From Deferribacteres bacterium JdFR-76 (GTDB lineage Bacteria > Zhuqueibacterota > JdFR-76): DNA of 9,211 bases. Shown piece by piece: positions 6,723 to 9,211 of the stretch. The notes under the pieces were generated by a model, which worked only from the letters and a program-made list of their open reading frames with translations, ran no database searches and was not told the origin of the DNA. Positions within the stretch are counted from its first letter, which is position 1, and the number at the start of each line of letters is the position of its first letter. Both the position numbers and the translations under genes were made by a program. Where the stretch lies: contig MTOL01000365.1 in assembly GCA_002011685.1 (NCBI GenBank), positions 1-9,211 of the forward strand, written 5' to 3'.

Positions 6723-8930
6723 TCATTTTCTTAAAACGGCAACTTTTGTTGCAACCGATTTTCCGGCCGGGTCTACTGCCACAACCAAGTAAACACCACT
6801 GGGAACATACTCGCCATTTTGATCGCGGCCATCCCAAAGAATTCGGCCGCTGGCCGATGCTGCGCTGAGCTTGCGGACCAGATTTCCCTGGGCAGTGTAA
6901 ATGCCCACGGCAGCATCGCGCGCCAATCCGTCAATGGTTAGATGGGTTGCCCCACCTGTTTCACTCAAATGAAAAGGATTAGGGTACACATTGAGCCGTT
7001 CCATCTTTACTGCCGGGCGGATTAGAGTGGTTTCAAGAACGGACAGTCCCGCAGTCGTTCCCACAAACGCCTGCCCGGTAATTGGATTAAAGGCCACACT
7101 TTCCACTGTGGGTGCTGGCAACGGGCTATTTTCTGTTGTGTAATGCTCCCAAGTAATATCGTCTTTTAAGATGCTCAACCCCAATGACGTCCCCACCCAT
7201 TTGTTCCCCACCGGATCCACTTCGACGCAGCGGATGTCGTTGGTAATCAGACCGTACATGGTAAATACGCGACCGGCCTGGTAGGCATTTAGCCCCCCCG
7301 TGGTAGCGATCCAGACCGTATTCAGCGAATCCACCGCAACGGCGGTGACGTTTCCGCTCTCCAAGCCGTCTGCAGTGGTTAAGCGCAAAACGATCTCATC
7401 ATCCGAGAGATCCAGTGGAGTGTATTTATCGTCGTAGACATAGACGCCGTTGCCATCCGTCCCGATCCACTTTCTGTTTTCCAGATCCACGGCGATGCTG
7501 GTGACATTGGCCGATGGGAGCCCGTCGGAAACAGTGAAATAGGCCCACTGAAGGTCCGGAGTAACGGCGATAAGCCGGGTTCCGTTATAGGCACGGAAAT
7601 TGGCCATCCATACCGTGCCGAGGCGGTCCACGGCAATTTCATTGATAACCGCATAGCCCACATTTTCCGGAATCCCGAAAACATGACCGGTTTGGGCTGT
7701 GTAGGCCTCCATTTCACCATGATGGAAGCGGAATACTCCACCTCCCCAAGTCCCTACCCAGACATCTCCAGCGGGAGTTGCAGCCACAGCGACCGTCTGA
7801 TCAGAAGGAAGATTTCCTTTTCGGGTGTTAAAATTTGTCCATCCGGTACCGTCATAGCGGTAAATTCCTGCTCCGTACAGGGCCGAGCTGGCACACCAGA
7901 GCCTTCCCTCGCCATCCACAGCCAGATCACCGAACTGGTTGCCTGCCGGGCCATCGGGCAGGTACTGCTTTGTATCGCCGGAAACCGGATCTACCTTTAA
8001 TAGCCCTTCGCCTTCCGTTCCCAACCAAACCGTTCCCTCAGGGTCCATCCCAATGGCGTGAATTTGAGGTGTGACCCAGGTGAGATATTCGATCTCTCCG
8101 GTTTGGCGGTTGTAGCGGTAAAGACGGTGATCAAAGGCCACAAAAACCGTTTTTTTCCCGGCCGCCATCCCGGTTACGGGCTCAGCAGGCATTCCGGAGG
8201 GAATTTTCAGGCCTTCGGGGGTGTACCATTGCATCCCCCTTTCCGTACCGATCCAGAGCGTATCCCCTACCGGCAGCAACGCCGTTATTCGTCCTGGAAG
8301 CAACCCATCGTCCACCGTCAGATTTCGCCAGCTCTGTGGCGCTTTCAAATTAACCTGGTTAAGATCGGCATAGGCCAGTCCATCGTCCGTTCCCACCCAG
8401 AGCGCGTTTTGGAAGATGGCGGCACAAAAAACATCCGATGCGACCGGAAAGTCCCCCAGGTTCTGATATGTCTCTTTGGCTTCTTCTTTGGAAATGAGAA
8501 AGAGGCTGATGCCGATATGTAGGGCCACAAACAGGCTATCGCCGGAAAGCATCATGTCGTGAAGCTGAAAACGGCTAAAATCTGGAAAATAATCCCACGT
8601 TTCCCGTTTCAAGTCATAGCGGTTAAGATCGCCGCTGGCCATTCCCGCCCACCAGTTTCCCGAACGGTCCACCACAACGCGGATTGGATGGTTGGCGCTC
8701 AGGCCTTCTGTATTGGTAAAAGAGGCGACAAAAGCCTCTTTTTTCCGGTCAAACACCACAATGCCACCGCTGGTTGCAAGAAGGAGCGAATCGCCTACGA
8801 CGGCAATATCTTCCACGGTGGACTGGTTGGTGATGGTTTTCCACGAGAGGATTTCCGGAAAGGCGGGAATGGCCACCGCCAGCAACCAGACGATCGTAAT
8901 GATGGAGCGCCTCTTGGCTGCCCGGATCAT
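6723..8930 (-). CDS. Secreted 14-blade beta-propeller protein with FlgD-Ig/type IX-like sorting tail
   Basis: The function is not known; the architecture is clear. Residues 1 to about 25 are a signal peptide: a basic start (IRAAKRR), a hydrophobic stretch ([15 protein letters not shown]), then a probable cleavage region. Residues about 45-635 carry 14 repeats averaging 44 residues, each with a strand ending W-[VIL]-G-T or a variant followed by a G-rich turn, as in the two-component-regulator propeller (Reg_prop) family. Fourteen blades suggest two seven-bladed propellers. Residues about 641-735 form a FlgD-Ig-like/type IX secretion sorting domain with NVYPNPF (647-653), [18 protein letters not shown] (697-714) and the terminal KVAVLRK. 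No transmembrane anchor, histidine kinase or other catalytic domain is present, so this is probably an exported or surface-attached binding protein. Its ATG overlaps the ribH stop (ATGA) and recN follows 10 bases after its stop. A sugar- or polymer-binding role would be inference from related sensor domains. Confidence 0.88.
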   Translation of the reverse strand: MIRAAKRRSIITIVWLLAVAIPAFPEILSWKTITNQSTVEDIAVVGDSLLLATSGGIVVFDRKKEAFVASFTNTEGLSANHPIRVVVDRSGNWWAGMASGDLNRYDLKRETWDYFPDFSRFQLHDMMLSGDSLFVALHIGISLFLISKEEAKETYQNLGDFPVASDVFCAAIFQNALWVGTDDGLAYADLNQVNLKAPQSWRNLTVDDGLLPGRITALLPVGDTLWIGTERGMQWYTPEGLKIPSGMPAEPVTGMAAGKKTVFVAFDHRLYRYNRQTGEIEYLTWVTPQIHAIGMDPEGTVWLGTEGEGLLKVDPVSGDTKQYLPDGPAGNQFGDLAVDGEGRLWCASSALYGAGIYRYDGTGWTNFNTRKGNLPSDQTVAVAATPAGDVWVGTWGGGVFRFHHGEMEAYTAQTGHVFGIPENVGYAVINEIAVDRLGTVWMANFRAYNGTRLIAVTPDLQWAYFTVSDGLPSANVTSIAVDLENRKWIGTDGNGVYVYDDKYTPLDLSDDEIVLRLTTADGLESGNVTAVAVDSLNTVWIATTGGLNAYQAGRVFTMYGLITNDIRCVEVDPVGNKWVGTSLGLSILKDDITWEHYTTENSPLPAPTVESVAFNPITGQAFVGTTAGLSVLETTLIRPAVKMERLNVYPNPFHLSETGGATHLTIDGLARDAAVGIYTAQGNLVRKLSAASASGRILWDGRDQNGEYVPSGVYLVVAVDPAGKSVATKVAVLRK
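6726..7010 (-). other. C-terminal FlgD-Ig/type IX-like sorting domain of the propeller protein
   Basis: These codons encode residues 641-735. The segment begins [12 protein letters not shown], continues with a beta-sandwich pattern ([16 protein letters not shown], then [14 protein letters not shown], then VYLVVAV) and ends KVAVLRK. In FCB-group bacteria this tail is the usual type IX secretion signal or a related FlgD-Ig domain. The two families overlap in sequence and cannot be separated by eye. It implies transit through the outer membrane if the host has type IX machinery. Confidence 0.8.
7035..8783 (-). repeat. Array of 14 propeller blades (protein-level repeat)
   Basis: Blade signatures fall at about residues 50, 93, 133, 177, 225, 262, 301, 344, 390, 440, 487, 539, 577 and 621. 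Best-preserved copies are LWVGTDDG (177), LWIGTERG (225), VWLGTEGEG (301), VWVGTWGGG (390), KWIGTDGNG (487) and KWVGTSLG (577). Between them D-G-L and [VI]-A-[VM]-D segments recur. Blades 1-3, 6, 8, 10, 12 and 14 are degenerate at W, G or T. The repeat is visible in protein only; the DNA copies are diverged, so the array is old and not recently expanded. Confidence 0.75.
8927..8930 (-). promoter_or_regulatory. ATGA stop-start overlap coupling ribH and the propeller gene
   Basis: The ATG of the propeller gene (8930-8928) overlaps the TGA of ribH (8929-8927). The only Shine-Dalgarno-like bases, AGGA at 8936-8933, lie just two bases before the ATG, which is closer than usual. Translation of the propeller gene therefore probably relies on ribosomes finishing ribH. 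Confidence 0.75.
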
Positions 8931-9211
8931 TTTCCTGCTACCAGGCCGTAAAGGTTCGCCATCTCAATAGCTGCCAGCGCTGCATCCCAGCCCTTGTTAC
9001 CCAGTTTTGTTCCGGCCCGCTCGATGGCCTGTTCCAGGCTGTCCGCGGTGATAATGCCATAAATCACCGGCACAGCCGCGCTTAGCGATAGCTGCGCTAC
9101 ACCCTTCGTCACCTCTGCCGCGATATAATCGAAATGAGGCGTAGCCCCTCGTATGACAGCCCCTACACAGATAACTGCGTCGTACTTTCCAGATTCGGCC
9201 AGCCTTTTGGC
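8927..9211 (-). CDS. ribH: 6,7-dimethyl-8-ribityllumazine synthase, C-terminal 94 residues (5' end beyond window edge)
   Basis: Lumazine synthase condenses 5-amino-6-ribitylamino-uracil with 3,4-dihydroxy-2-butanone 4-phosphate, the penultimate step of riboflavin synthesis in the cytoplasm. The frame is open to base 9211, so the gene starts outside the window; about 60 N-terminal residues are missing relative to the usual length of about 155. The visible part contains the family hallmark [18 protein letters not shown] (active-site His in the TPHFDY segment), then [20 protein letters not shown] and [20 protein letters not shown], which carry the phosphate- and substrate-binding conserved residues. 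It ends YGLVAGK and TGA. An internal ATG at 9112 opens a shorter frame but is not the real start, because the conserved sequence continues upstream of it. Confidence 0.96.
   Translation of the reverse strand, partial: AKRLAESGKYDAVICVGAVIRGATPHFDYIAAEVTKGVAQLSLSAAVPVIYGIITADSLEQAIERAGTKLGNKGWDAALAAIEMANLYGLVAGK

Overview
The window is a run of five genes, all transcribed on the minus strand. In transcription order (right to left) they are: the 3' end of ribH (riboflavin synthesis); a gene for a secreted 735-residue beta-propeller protein; recN (DNA break repair); murA (first committed step of peptidoglycan synthesis); and dnaE (replicative DNA polymerase III alpha subunit, cut by the left edge). 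I found no tRNA, rRNA, CRISPR array, insertion sequence or phage gene. Long open frames on the plus strand are antisense shadows.

Organism: a bacterium with moderately high GC and Gram-negative-type features. The best clue is the propeller protein. It combines a signal peptide, repeated W-[VIL]-G-T propeller blades and a C-terminal FlgD-Ig/type IX-like sorting domain with an NVYPNPF motif. That combination is typical of the Fibrobacterota-Chlorobiota-Bacteroidota (FCB) superphylum, including Calditrichota/KSB1-like and Ignavibacteria-like lineages. The phylum is an inference; no marker here fixes it.

Layout: 9211-8927 is ribH. Its TGA overlaps the ATG of the propeller gene (ATGA, 8930-8927). 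The propeller gene ends at 6723 and recN begins 10 bases later, at 6712. recN ends at 5006. After a 91-base purine-rich gap, murA begins at 4914 with a TTG codon and ends at 3652. A 325-base AT-rich spacer (3651-3327) with a candidate promoter and a small palindrome cluster precedes dnaE, which starts at 3326 and is still open at base 1.

How they fit: ribH, the propeller gene and recN look like one translationally coupled unit, with murA probably on the same transcript. dnaE may have its own promoter. The housekeeping genes are intact and have their catalytic residues. The unusual member is the propeller protein. It has 14 recognisable blades, the layout of the sensor half of hybrid two-component systems, but carries a secretion tail instead of a membrane anchor and kinase, and it sits inside a block of cytoplasmic housekeeping genes.
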